NCBI GenBank assembly: GCA_964386435.1
Contig: CAYLSV010000067.1
Span: forward strand, 1-19,297
Source: CAYLSV01 sp964386435
GTDB lineage: Bacteria > Planctomycetota > Phycisphaerae > Tepidisphaerales > Tepidisphaeraceae
Length of the DNA: 19,297 bases
Direction: 5' to 3'
Shown piece after piece: positions 1 through 7,297 of this stretch; within the stretch, counting starts at the first letter, position 1; each line of letters opens with the position of its first letter. The position numbers and the translations under genes are program-made. The notes beneath the pieces were generated by a model. It made no database searches, was not told where the DNA came from, and was given only the letters and a program-made list of their open reading frames with translations.

Positions 1-2
1 TC

Positions 3-536
3 ATCTCCATCACCGACGGCCAGATCTACCTCGAGCCGGATCTGTTCTTCGCCGGCGTCCGCCCGGCCATCAACGTCGGCATCTCCGTCAGCCGCGTCGG
101 CGGCAACGCCCAGACGAAGGCGATGAAGAAAATCGCCGGCAGCCTTCGCCTCGATTTGGCCGCCTATCGCGAGCTCGAAGCCTTCGCCCAGCTCGGCACC
201 GAGCTCGACCCGGCGACGCAGAAGCAGCTTGACCGCGGTGCCCGCCTGGTCGAGCTGCTCAAGCAGCCGCAGTACCAGCCGATGCCGGTGGAGCAGCAGG
301 TGATCGTCATCTACGCCGGCACCAAGGGGTACATGGACGATATCGAGGTCAGCCGCGTCAGCGAGTTCCAGAACGGCTTGCTCACCTACGTCGACCAAAG
401 CCACGCCGATCTGCGCAGCACGATCCGCGACACCGGCAAGCTGGACGACGACACGGTCAAGTCGTTGGAAGAGGCGATCGAGACGTACAAGTCGAAGCAG
501 TGGCAGGCGGAGACGCCGAAGGCCGTGACGCTCTGA
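3..536 (+). CDS. atpA: F1Fo ATP synthase subunit alpha, C-terminal part (5' end outside window)
   Basis: This is the last 177 codons of the alpha subunit of the F1 catalytic head, which binds nucleotide at the non-catalytic sites and carries part of the catalytic interface. The open frame runs in from the window edge; the ATG at 123 is internal. Visible alpha-subunit signatures are GISVSRVGGNAQTKAMKK, where the arginine after SVS corresponds to the alpha arginine finger, followed by the helical C-terminal domain with the stretches VIVIYAGTKGYMDD and FQNGLLTYVDQ. The C-terminal length is normal for the family. The usual next gene, atpG (gamma), is absent: the next gene is on the opposite strand. 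Either the ATP synthase genes are split in this genome or this alpha belongs to a rearranged cluster. Identification is firm; the operon type cannot be told from this fragment. Confidence 0.95.
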   Translation: MSITDGQIYLEPDLFFAGVRPAINVGISVSRVGGNAQTKAMKKIAGSLRLDLAAYRELEAFAQLGTELDPATQKQLDRGARLVELLKQPQYQPMPVEQQVIVIYAGTKGYMDDIEVSRVSEFQNGLLTYVDQSHADLRSTIRDTGKLDDDTVKSLEEAIETYKSKQWQAETPKAVTL

Positions 537-562
537 GCGCGTTCGACGGTCGGCATCGTGAA

Positions 563-590
563 GTAGCCGCGGGGCAAACGCCGCGGCTAC
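563..590. repeat. 10-bp perfect inverted repeat (hairpin) downstream of atpA
   Basis: Arms GTAGCCGCGG (563-572) and CCGCGGCTAC (581-590) enclose an 8-nt loop. It lies between the converging ends of atpA and the LEPRxLL gene, where it could stop transcription from both sides. No T-run follows either arm, so it is not a textbook intrinsic terminator. Its GTAGC/GCGG wording resembles the paired hairpins near 11586 and 18309, so it may be a single-hairpin member of the same intergenic repeat family. Confidence 0.6.
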
Positions 591-626
591 CTCACGTTGT
601 GGCATGCGTAACCATTTGGGCCACGC

Positions 627-2630
627 CTACTTCAGCGTTATCGAGTCGAGTTCCACCTCGCCGCCGCGGTTGATGAGGTAGAGGGCTTGACTGCCGCTGA
701 TTTGGCCGGTGGCGGCGGCGACCTGGGACCAGGTGTCCTCGGCGGCGAAGCTGGCCAGCAGGGGGCCGCGGGCGCCGTTGATGCGGAGCTCGACCGTCCC
801 GCCGCCGCGGACGCGGGCCTCGGCCATCCAATCGAGCGGGGCGTTGCCAAAGTCGACATCGCCCAAGGCGATGATGCCGCCGGAGGCGAGGGTGGTGGTA
901 AGCGGGCCGATCTCGGCGGCGCTGAACCCCAGCGCTGTTTCGGCCTGCAGTGGGGTGGCGACGGTCCGGCGATCCACCGACCTCGGGCCGGGCTGGATAC
1001 CGGCGGCGGTCGCTTCATTCCCCCAGATGCGGGCCTGCCGCTGCTCGGCCGCGCCGTCGGGTGTGGGCAGGGCGGCATTGCCGTCGCTGCCGGCGGCGGC
1101 GTCGGGCAGCCAGATGTCGTTCCGCAACGGCTGCCCCTGCAGGTCACCTCGCTGGTAGCCGATCGCGTTGCCCGCGGCAATGTTGTTGCCGAACGGCTCG
1201 GTGCCGTAGCTGTTCCAGACGTAAACACCCACGTCGTCCGTCTGCCGCGAAAGGCCCAAGCCCGGCACGATGCCGTCGCTGACAACGACGTTGCCGATCA
1301 CCTTTTGGTTCCGGCCGCCGGCAATGGCGATGCCGTGGTTCATGACGTTGATCACGCGGTTGCTAGCCACCACGACGTGCTGGCCTTGCCCGGCCGTCTC
1401 GCCCTGGGGCGTGTCGCCGACAAGGATGCCGCCGCCGCTGTACTCCCAGCCGTCGCCGAAGGATTCGGGGTCGACGGTGTACGCGCCGTCGATCAGGTTG
1501 TCGCGGATGATCAGTGGATTCTCGGCCGTGCCGCCGGAGTGGTAGATGTTGATGTTGTCCTCGACGCGGCTGCGGCCGGGCTCGTTGAGGACGCGGTTCC
1601 ACGCGATCAGGCCGCCGGGGGCGGTGACGTGGTCGATCTGGAAGAACTGCCGCTTGTCGAAGCCGCGGTCGCCGGCGAACTCGTTGAAGGTCTCATAGCC
1701 GCCGTTGCCGTCGCTGTGGCGGCCGTCGATGTTGCGGACCTCGTTGCCGGCGATGCTGAGGGCGAGGTTGTCGGCGTCCTGGGCGAAGATGCCGCTGGTG
1801 CCGTCAAGGCGGTTGAACTCCGCGACGAGCCGCTGGGGGTCGAGCAGGTAAATAAACCGCCCGGTGCTGCGGCCGGCGACCTCGGGGTTTAGGCCGACCG
1901 CGAGGGTGTCGCGGACGATGAGGTCGGCGTCGCCGACGCTGTTGGTGATGTGGATGCCGCGGGCACGGGTGCGGCTCTGCTCGATGCGGATCGGCCGGTT
2001 GGTCGCTAGAGTGATGGCCGGCTCATCGGCGTTGAGCGATTGCCATGAACCCACGTAGAGGCCGCCTTCATCCAGCGTGATCGGCGGCCGCCACGGCGAG
2101 AGGGCGGTTTGCGGCACCACCGCCTCGGTTTGGCCGGGCGGCGTCCAGCGGAGGTCGATATCGGCCCCGCCCTCAAGGTGCCGCATCTCCAGCCGAATGT
2201 CCATGGCGTCGCCGGTGGTGAGGACAACGTCGGTGGAGCGATTGTTGGGATCGGTGGCGAGCCAGTCATCGGCGACGAGCTCGCCGTCGACGTACAGCCG
2301 GATGCCCTGAACGCCGCCGACGCGGAAGGTATGCGTGCCGGTCGTGTTCGCGGTCACCGCGCCCGTCCATCGGATCGCGAACACGTCCCGCGGCACCTCG
2401 TGCACCGGCGAGGACTCGTTCCAATCAAAGTCGATATTAGCATCCACCTGCGACACCGTCGGCAACGCCCCGACAGCCTCGGACCCGGCCGCAAAAAGTT
2501 TTTCGGTGATCACCGCCCGATCCCACCGCGTGCCATCGGGGGCGAAGCCAAAATAGTCGCCCCGCAGCCCGGTGTCAGCGGACAGCAGCCGCCGCGGTTC
2601 CAAGCGGTCGATGAGGACGGGGCGGGTCAT
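627..2630 (-). CDS. LEPRxLL-type surface protein with PA14, parallel beta-helix and CBM6-like domains
   Basis: A 667-residue protein predicted to be exported and surface associated. The N-terminus carries LEPRRLLS (residues 10-17), the LEPRxLL motif known from large planctomycete cell-surface proteins. The start at 2630 places this motif at the N-terminus; a GTG at 2675 would add 15 residues. Residues about 21-165 fit a PA14 domain (GLRGDYF, FAIRWTGAV, GIRLYVDGELV, DIDLRWTPPG). Residues about 185-500 have short Asn/Gly-rich repeats (GNEVRNIDG, RDNLIDGAY, SNRVINVMNHGIAI, GNVVVSDG), typical of a right-handed parallel beta-helix. Residues about 560-667 resemble CBM6 (DVDFGNAPLDWMAEARV, GTVELRING, GQISGSQALYL, ELDSITL). 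A glycan-binding or glycan-processing role is inferred; no catalytic residues could be assigned. No strong Shine-Dalgarno sequence is visible. Confidence 0.85.
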   Translation of the reverse strand: MTRPVLIDRLEPRRLLSADTGLRGDYFGFAPDGTRWDRAVITEKLFAAGSEAVGALPTVSQVDANIDFDWNESSPVHEVPRDVFAIRWTGAVTANTTGTHTFRVGGVQGIRLYVDGELVADDWLATDPNNRSTDVVLTTGDAMDIRLEMRHLEGGADIDLRWTPPGQTEAVVPQTALSPWRPPITLDEGGLYVGSWQSLNADEPAITLATNRPIRIEQSRTRARGIHITNSVGDADLIVRDTLAVGLNPEVAGRSTGRFIYLLDPQRLVAEFNRLDGTSGIFAQDADNLALSIAGNEVRNIDGRHSDGNGGYETFNEFAGDRGFDKRQFFQIDHVTAPGGLIAWNRVLNEPGRSRVEDNINIYHSGGTAENPLIIRDNLIDGAYTVDPESFGDGWEYSGGGILVGDTPQGETAGQGQHVVVASNRVINVMNHGIAIAGGRNQKVIGNVVVSDGIVPGLGLSRQTDDVGVYVWNSYGTEPFGNNIAAGNAIGYQRGDLQGQPLRNDIWLPDAAAGSDGNAALPTPDGAAEQRQARIWGNEATAAGIQPGPRSVDRRTVATPLQAETALGFSAAEIGPLTTTLASGGIIALGDVDFGNAPLDWMAEARVRGGGTVELRINGARGPLLASFAAEDTWSQVAAATGQISGSQALYLINRGGEVELDSITLK

Positions 2631-2780
2631 GTTCGGAGCATCGGCCAACGTGCGGGTTCTACGGTACGCAGCCACAGGTGTTCACCATGGAAGACTGTGC
2701 GCCATGGAAGACGCCGCCGCAAGCCGATTCTTACGAGGAGGCTCCGGCGGCGACGAGGCGCAAGTTGAAACTCTTCTTCG
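2631..2780. promoter_or_regulatory. 150-bp gap between kinase end and LEPRxLL gene start
   Basis: This gap should hold the end of the kinase transcript and the promoter and leader of the LEPRxLL gene, both on the minus strand. An 11-bp direct repeat, CCATGGAAGAC, occurs at 2685-2695 and 2702-2712. On the minus strand a TANNNT-like box, TACCGT, lies about 30 nt before the ATG at 2630. No clear hairpin terminator was seen. The regulatory role is inferred from position only. Confidence 0.25.
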
Positions 2781-4643
2781 CTAGATGCCGGCGCCGAGAT
2801 TCCGCCCGCCGAGGGTGTCGGCCGGGTCGTCGCCGAGGCGGCCGCGGATGGGGAGGGTGAGGGTGAATGTGGTGCCCTGGTTCGGCTGGCTGGTGACGTC
2901 GATGCCGCCGTCGTGCTCGCGGACTATTTTTTGCACCACCGGCAGCCCGAGCCCGGTGCCGCGATTGCCCTTGGTGCTGTGGAACAACTGGAATAGATGC
3001 TTGCGAACCGTCGGGGCGATGCCCCGGCCGGTGTCGCCGACACACAGCTTCAGGAACGACCGCTTGGCGTCGTAGCTGCAGCCGACGGTGATCGACCGCT
3101 CGCCCGAATGCTCCGCCGGATCAGGCATCGCCTCGACGGCATTGGTCAGCAGGTTCGCATTGCCGAAAGACACGATGCCCTCGACATTCGCCTCCTGGAA
3201 GGACTGCTGGCCGCCTTGCGCCACGCCGCCGATGTGGAACGTCCGCATCGTCAGCAGGTTCATCAGCACCTGGTGCATCCCGTCGCCGTCCAGCGGCAGC
3301 GCCGGGACGTCGGGGTCGAGCTCGATTTTCATCCGCACGCCGTGCTCCTCGGCCAGCGGCGTGATGAGTTCGACGCACTCGCGGATCAACGCCGCCGGCT
3401 GGATCAGACTCAGCTCCGGCGTTCGCGGCTTGCTCCACGTCAGCAGGTTGCGGGTGAGCGTGAAAATCCGCTCGAGGTTGCGGTCGACCACGCCCCAGCC
3501 TTTGCGGGCTTGCCGGAGGTCGCCGCGCTTGAAGCCCATCTCGACGACGTCGGCCCCGCCCCGCAGGGCTTGAAGGATGTTCTTGATGCCGTGCGACAGC
3601 GCGGCCGTCGCCTCGCCGACGGCCGCCAGGCGCTCGGCCTGCAAGCCCTGCCGGTAGAGCTTGGCGTTCTGCAGGGCCAGGCCGGCCTGGAAGCCGATGG
3701 CGTTGAGGAACTGGAGTTGGTCGGTGTCGTAGCTGTGGTTGTCGACGCCCGAGTCGATGTAGACGACGCCGAGGGTTTCCTCCGGCGGCTTGAGGTCGTC
3801 CATGTCGGCCGGGCCGCCGATGGGGCGTAGGTCGAGGCGTTTGGCGCGGATCGGGGCACACAGCGCGCTGCGGATCTTCAGGTTCTGGACGCTCTTGCCG
3901 CTGCTAAAGCGGGCGTCGGTCATGGCGTTGCTCGACAGTACGCCGACGCCGGTTTCCAGGACGTGATTCACGATCGTGCTGCTGGCCGGGGCGGTGGCGA
4001 GCGACTCCTGCTCTGACACCTCCACCTCGCCGTCGCGGCTGCGGGCGGCGACGGGGCGGGGCTCGCCGGTCTTCTCGTCCAGCAGCAGCACAATGCCGCG
4101 GTCGGCCTGCAGGGTGTTGAACACGCGGTCGAGCACCACGTCGCACACCCGCTCCGGGTCGAACGATTCGCCGAGCGTGGCCGAGAGTTGGTACAGAGTT
4201 TCGAGGTTCGCCTGGGCCGCGCGGGCCGGATCGGGGGCGATGAGCATGACGCTGTCGTGCCCGGCGGGCAGCGTGTCGAGAATGCTGCTCTCCATGCCGG
4301 TTTCGGGGCCGGCAAAGTTCCAGCTCGTGCCGGCGGTCGGCTTGACGCCCGGCTGGGTGCCGAACAATAGCAGCGAGCGGCCGACGCGGATTTGGTCGCC
4401 CAGCTTCAGCGGGGTGGCGTTGAAAATGCGCTGGCCGTTGAGGTACGTGCCGTTGCTGCTGCCGGCGTCGCTGATCATCCAGCCGTCGTCACCCTCGGCC
4501 GGAGCGAGCTTGGCATGGCGGCGGCTGCAGGTGTCGTCCTTCAGCGGCAGCTGCCGGCTGTCGCGGCCGATGACCACCGCCTTGTCCGGCAGCGTGAACC
4601 GCTTGCCCTTGTCCGGCCCCTGCAACACGAGCAACGTGATCAT
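2781..4643 (-). CDS. FHA-GAF sensor histidine kinase carrying an RpoC-like insertion
   Basis: A 620-residue soluble two-component kinase with no transmembrane segment. An FHA phosphothreonine-binding domain spans about 22-95 (VIGRDSR, SRRHAKL, SSNGTYLNG). A GAF domain spans about 145-335. The phospho-acceptor helix contains ALSHGIKNILQ, with His351 the likely phosphorylation site. The ATP-binding domain spans about 425-600, with DTGRG (537-541) and GTGLGL (562-567). The N-box is interrupted: NLLT (462-465) is followed by about 35 foreign residues and then NLLTNAVEAM (497-506). FHA suggests input from Ser/Thr protein kinases, and GAF a small ligand or protein signal. A GGAGG ribosome-binding site precedes the ATG at 4643. 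The gene lies 52 bp after the TolC-like gene, so the two are probably co-transcribed. No response regulator is adjacent. Activity is uncertain because of the insertion. Confidence 0.9.
   Translation of the reverse strand: MITLLVLQGPDKGKRFTLPDKAVVIGRDSRQLPLKDDTCSRRHAKLAPAEGDDGWMISDAGSSNGTYLNGQRIFNATPLKLGDQIRVGRSLLLFGTQPGVKPTAGTSWNFAGPETGMESSILDTLPAGHDSVMLIAPDPARAAQANLETLYQLSATLGESFDPERVCDVVLDRVFNTLQADRGIVLLLDEKTGEPRPVAARSRDGEVEVSEQESLATAPASSTIVNHVLETGVGVLSSNAMTDARFSSGKSVQNLKIRSALCAPIRAKRLDLRPIGGPADMDDLKPPEETLGVVYIDSGVDNHSYDTDQLQFLNAIGFQAGLALQNAKLYRQGLQAERLAAVGEATAALSHGIKNILQALRGGADVVEMGFKRGDLRQARKGWGVVDRNLERIFTLTRNLLTWSKPRTPELSLIQPAALIRECVELITPLAEEHGVRMKIELDPDVPALPLDGDGMHQVLMNLLTMRTFHIGGVAQGGQQSFQEANVEGIVSFGNANLLTNAVEAMPDPAEHSGERSITVGCSYDAKRSFLKLCVGDTGRGIAPTVRKHLFQLFHSTKGNRGTGLGLPVVQKIVREHDGGIDVTSQPNQGTTFTLTLPIRGRLGDDPADTLGGRNLGAGI
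3145..3261 (-). other. In-frame 105-bp RpoC trigger-loop-like insertion flanked by 12-bp direct repeats
   Basis: Direct repeats GTCAGCAGGTTC occur at 3145-3156 and 3250-3261 (plus strand), exactly 105 bp apart, or 35 codons. Removing one unit restores a normal histidine-kinase N-box, MHQVLMNLLTNAVEAM. The inserted residues (about 466-500) begin with MRTFHIGGVA; with the preceding LT this gives LTMRTFHIGG, the conserved trigger-loop motif of the RNA polymerase beta-prime subunit. What follows (SFQEANVEGIVSFGNANLL) resembles the RpoC segment just after the trigger loop. Repeats and frame are read directly; the RpoC origin rests on motif recognition. An assembly chimera is the main alternative. 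Confidence 0.8.
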
Positions 4644-4695
4644 GAACCGGCCTCCGGGCGAATAGTAGAACCTTGTCGCGTCCGGAGAACCGCCC

Positions 4696-6486
4696 TCACC
4701 GCCGCAGCCGCTGGGTGATGGGTTCGGCGGCCTCGTCGAGCAACACGTTGTTGTACCGCAGCAGCGTGCCCTTGGCGAGCTCCAGATTGGCCACGGCGAT
4801 GTTGTACTCGCTGATCGCCTGGACCTCGCTGCGTTGGGCGTCGGCGAGCTGTTCCTGCTGGCTGAGCTTCGTGTTGATGAACGCCGGGCTGAGCGCTTCG
4901 CCGCCGAGTTCGCGGTCGTCGAGCGCCTGCAGCGCGTCGGCGGCGGCCAAACTCGCCTGGCGGGCCCCGGCGATCTGCAGATACGCCGTCTCGACGGCCC
5001 GCAAACTCGTGCTGACCTCCTCGGCCACCTGCTGGATCAACGCCTCGTACTGCGCGACCGCCTGCTGCCGCTGCATGTGGGCGCGGACGAAAATCGCGTT
5101 CGCCCCGCGGTTGCCCAGTGGGATCTCGAACTGCAATCCGACGCCGCCGGTGAAGCCGGGATCGCTGACGAACTCGTCCCACGAGTCGCCGAAGTCCTGC
5201 CCAATGCCCTGGATGCCGGCCGAAAGCACGAGGTCGAGGCGGGGCAAACGGTTGCTCTCGGCGACGCCCAGCGCGGTGCCGGCACTGCTGATCCGCAGGC
5301 GTTGCTCGCCCAGCTCCGCCCGGTTGGCCAGCGCCGACTCCACGATGTCGGCGAGGTCAAAGTTCAGCCGCTGCTCGATCGGCTCCGTCGCCGGCAGCAC
5401 CCGCGTCGGCCCGGCCACCGGCAGCGACGGGTCGCCCATCAGCCGCTTGAGCCGGTCGGACAGGTCGCGAACCTGCGCCCGCGCCCCGATCAGCGTCAGC
5501 CGCCGGCTCTCGACGCGGGCGTTGAACTGCGCCAACTGCAGCCGCCCGGCGTCGTCGCCGAACCGCCCCAGCACTTGCTCGGCCCCGGCAATGGTCCGGT
5601 CCAGCAGCTCCTCCTGGATTCGCACGACCGCCACCGCCTGCCGCAGCCGCCAGTAAGTTTCCTCCCGCAGCACCCGCTCCAGCTCCCGGCGGAACTCCAG
5701 CACGCTGACCCGCTGGTTGTTGCGGTTGATCACCAACCGCGCCTCGTTCACGCCGCGGCCGAAGTCGCGCAACAGCGGCTGGGTCAGGCGGAAGACGAGT
5801 TGCTGCTCGTAGCTTTCGGGGATCTGGTCGAACGTGTCGATCCGGTCGCCATCGAAGTTGAGGTAGTTGCTGTCGAGCCGAAGCTCCGCCTGGCCGCCGC
5901 TGCGCAGCTGCTGGCGCAAGCCGAGGCTGTTGCGGACGTCAATGGTTTCGTCCTCGAAGAAATCGAGGATCACGTTGCCCGGATCGGTGAAGTCCGGGTC
6001 GTTGCCGCCGCTCTGGTTGAGCCGGGTGCGGTTGTACTGCAGCTGCGTCTCGGCGAAGGCGACCGGGTCGAACCGGGCGTCGGCCTCGGTGACGCGGCTC
6101 TCCTCGATCGCCGGGTCAAACGCCGCCACGCGGACCTCGGGGCTGTTGGCCACCGTCCGCTGGATCACCTCCTGCAGCGACAGCTCGACTTGGGCGACCT
6201 CCGGGAAGCTCGACGCCCGCAGCCGATCGACGGCGTCGCGGTCCAGCTGCAGCCCGCGGTCGGTTTGCGTGGCGTTCTCCGGGAGGAACGGCGTGTCGAG
6301 CGTGCTGCTGATCGGCGGCAGCGTGCGCCGCGGCTGCTGCTCGGCCTCGGCCCGCTCGGCGGCGGCGAGGGTGGCGGGGTCGAACGGCTCGGCCTTGGGG
6401 TAATTGCACCCGGCAAGCAACCCGCCCACCACGGCGGCGGACGCGGCGAGCAGGCGGAGTTGGGGGCGGTCAGCGGCAGACGCCAT
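4696..6486 (-). CDS. TolC/OprM-family outer-membrane efflux lipoprotein
   Basis: A 596-residue outer-membrane channel component of the OEP family, which form trimeric ducts for type I secretion or tripartite efflux. The start at 6486 is supported by a GAGGA ribosome-binding site 7 nt upstream. The N-terminus is a lipoprotein signal, with hydrophobic LRLLAASAAVVGGLLAGC and lipidation at Cys27. Two long-helix repeats follow. The first begins near NSPEVRVAAFDPAIEESRV and ends after the ETYWRLRQAVAVVRIQEELL helix; the second includes NRAELGEQRLRISSAGTALG and the C-terminal helix AISEYNIAVANLELAKGTLL. Length is somewhat above the usual 450-500 because of an extended N-terminal region. No inner-membrane pump or periplasmic adaptor gene is visible, so the substrate is unknown. 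The FHA-GAF kinase gene follows 52 bp downstream. Confidence 0.9.
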   Translation of the reverse strand: MASAADRPQLRLLAASAAVVGGLLAGCNYPKAEPFDPATLAAAERAEAEQQPRRTLPPISSTLDTPFLPENATQTDRGLQLDRDAVDRLRASSFPEVAQVELSLQEVIQRTVANSPEVRVAAFDPAIEESRVTEADARFDPVAFAETQLQYNRTRLNQSGGNDPDFTDPGNVILDFFEDETIDVRNSLGLRQQLRSGGQAELRLDSNYLNFDGDRIDTFDQIPESYEQQLVFRLTQPLLRDFGRGVNEARLVINRNNQRVSVLEFRRELERVLREETYWRLRQAVAVVRIQEELLDRTIAGAEQVLGRFGDDAGRLQLAQFNARVESRRLTLIGARAQVRDLSDRLKRLMGDPSLPVAGPTRVLPATEPIEQRLNFDLADIVESALANRAELGEQRLRISSAGTALGVAESNRLPRLDLVLSAGIQGIGQDFGDSWDEFVSDPGFTGGVGLQFEIPLGNRGANAIFVRAHMQRQQAVAQYEALIQQVAEEVSTSLRAVETAYLQIAGARQASLAAADALQALDDRELGGEALSPAFINTKLSQQEQLADAQRSEVQAISEYNIAVANLELAKGTLLRYNNVLLDEAAEPITQRLRR

Positions 6487-6784
6487 GGAGGTTCCTCGGA
6501 TCGGGCGGAAATGAGATCGAACGGGTCGCGTCAGGTTGTATCGGCGGGCCGGGAGGCAACGCGACACCGCCGCCCGCCGCCGAAGTCGCTCCTCACGGCC
6601 AACAACGTAGGCCAGGCGTGACGGGCGTCGCATTATCGGACGCCGCAGCCGCGTCGCAAGTGACGCCGAAAACCGGCGGCGGGGCGGGATCGCCTTGAGC
6701 GAATCGTGCGGCGGCAGGTTATCGGCGTCATGCAAATCGCGACCGCACCTTTCTTGCCGGACTCGCGTTTGTTACCTTCCCCGC
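6487..6784. promoter_or_regulatory. 298-bp divergent intergenic region
   Basis: This region separates the start of the TolC-like gene (minus) from that of the Minf_1886-family gene (plus) and should contain both promoters. Frames stay open through it on both strands (upstream extensions of both genes), but the extensions are Arg/Pro-rich and look non-coding. The only specific element seen is the TANNNT box at 6773-6778. Confidence 0.35.
6773..6778 (+). promoter_or_regulatory. Candidate -10 box (TACCTT) 6 nt before the start codon
   Basis: TACCTT fits TANNNT and lies exactly 6 nt before the ATG at 6785, as expected if transcription starts at or next to the start codon (leaderless mRNA). No Shine-Dalgarno sequence is seen before this ATG. 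The -35 region is weak. Confidence 0.4.
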
Positions 6785-7258
6785 ATGGCCGATGGAACGA
6801 CCGACACCCACGTGACTGCCGACACCAGCGTCAGCAACGCCACCTCGCCCACCGCGGCGCTGGCGGAGTTGCTGCAACACGCCCCGGTGCTCAAGAAACC
6901 GAAGGAGCTGACGCTATCGGACTTGGCCCGCGAGACGCCGTACCGCCCGGAGGCGTTTGCCTTCCTGCAACGCGGTCTGGCCCGTGCCGCCGAGAAGCAC
7001 GCCGGCGAGAACCGCCACGTCCGCGGGCAGGATCTGTGCCTGACGCTTCGTGAGCAGGCACACGCCGAGTGGGGCAGCCTCGCCACCCTCGTCCTGCATC
7101 GTCACGGCGTCCGCCGGACCGAAGACTTCGGGGCCATGGTTTACCACCTCGCCAATCGCGGCGTACTGAGCGTCAGCGACGACGATCGCATCGAGGATTT
7201 CGACGCCGTCTACGACTTCCACACGCTCGACGATTACGTGATCCCCGCGAACCTCTGA
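6785..7258 (+). CDS. Minf_1886 family protein (Planctomycetes/Verrucomicrobia-restricted)
   Basis: A 157-residue protein of unknown function matching the pattern of the Minf_1886 family, conserved mainly in Planctomycetes and Verrucomicrobia. Recognisable features are YRPEAFAFLQRGLARAAEKH, the central GQDLCLTLREQAHAEWGSLA, then VLHRHGVRRTEDFGAMVYHL and the acidic C-terminal segment DRIEDFDAVYDF. The first 30 residues look disordered. No transmembrane segment or signal is present, so it is probably cytoplasmic. The ATG at 6785 was chosen because the family homology begins soon after it and a TANNNT box sits 6 nt upstream; the open frame extends to 6695. dapA follows after 39 bp. No biochemical role can be assigned. 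Confidence 0.85.
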   Translation: MADGTTDTHVTADTSVSNATSPTAALAELLQHAPVLKKPKELTLSDLARETPYRPEAFAFLQRGLARAAEKHAGENRHVRGQDLCLTLREQAHAEWGSLATLVLHRHGVRRTEDFGAMVYHLANRGVLSVSDDDRIEDFDAVYDFHTLDDYVIPANL

Positions 7259-7286
7259 GCGATCGCGCCGGCCGCCCCGCCTCCTC

Positions 7287-7292
7287 TATGGT
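7287..7292 (+). promoter_or_regulatory. Candidate -10 box (TATGGT) 5 nt before dapA
   Basis: TATGGT fits TANNNT and ends 5 nt before the dapA ATG at 7298, so dapA may have its own leaderless promoter despite lying close behind the upstream gene. No Shine-Dalgarno sequence is visible. Low-information motif; treat as a candidate. Confidence 0.35.
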
Positions 7293-7297
7293 GCGGC

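Noticed and set aside
563..590. Classical intrinsic terminator after atpA
   Set aside because: The stem is strong but no T-run follows on either strand; recorded as a repeat.
687..1892. Long plus-strand open frame (401 codons) opposite the LEPRxLL gene
   Set aside because: Its composition is Ala/Val/Gly/Asp low-complexity with no recognisable domain, and it is antisense to a gene with clear domains. GC-rich codon bias creates such shadows.
2685..2712. 11-bp direct repeat CCATGGAAGAC as a regulator operator
   Set aside because: Only two copies in one gap, not palindromic beyond the central CCATGG, and no regulator linked; noted in the intergenic entry only.
3145..3261. Intein or mobile intron as the explanation of the kinase insertion
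   Set aside because: At 35 codons it is far too short for an intein, has no splicing motifs, stays in frame and carries an RpoC motif instead.
4834..6621. 595-codon plus-strand frame antisense to the TolC-like gene
   Set aside because: Leu/Arg/Val/Gln-rich repetitive composition, no domain, mirror of a well-supported lipoprotein gene.
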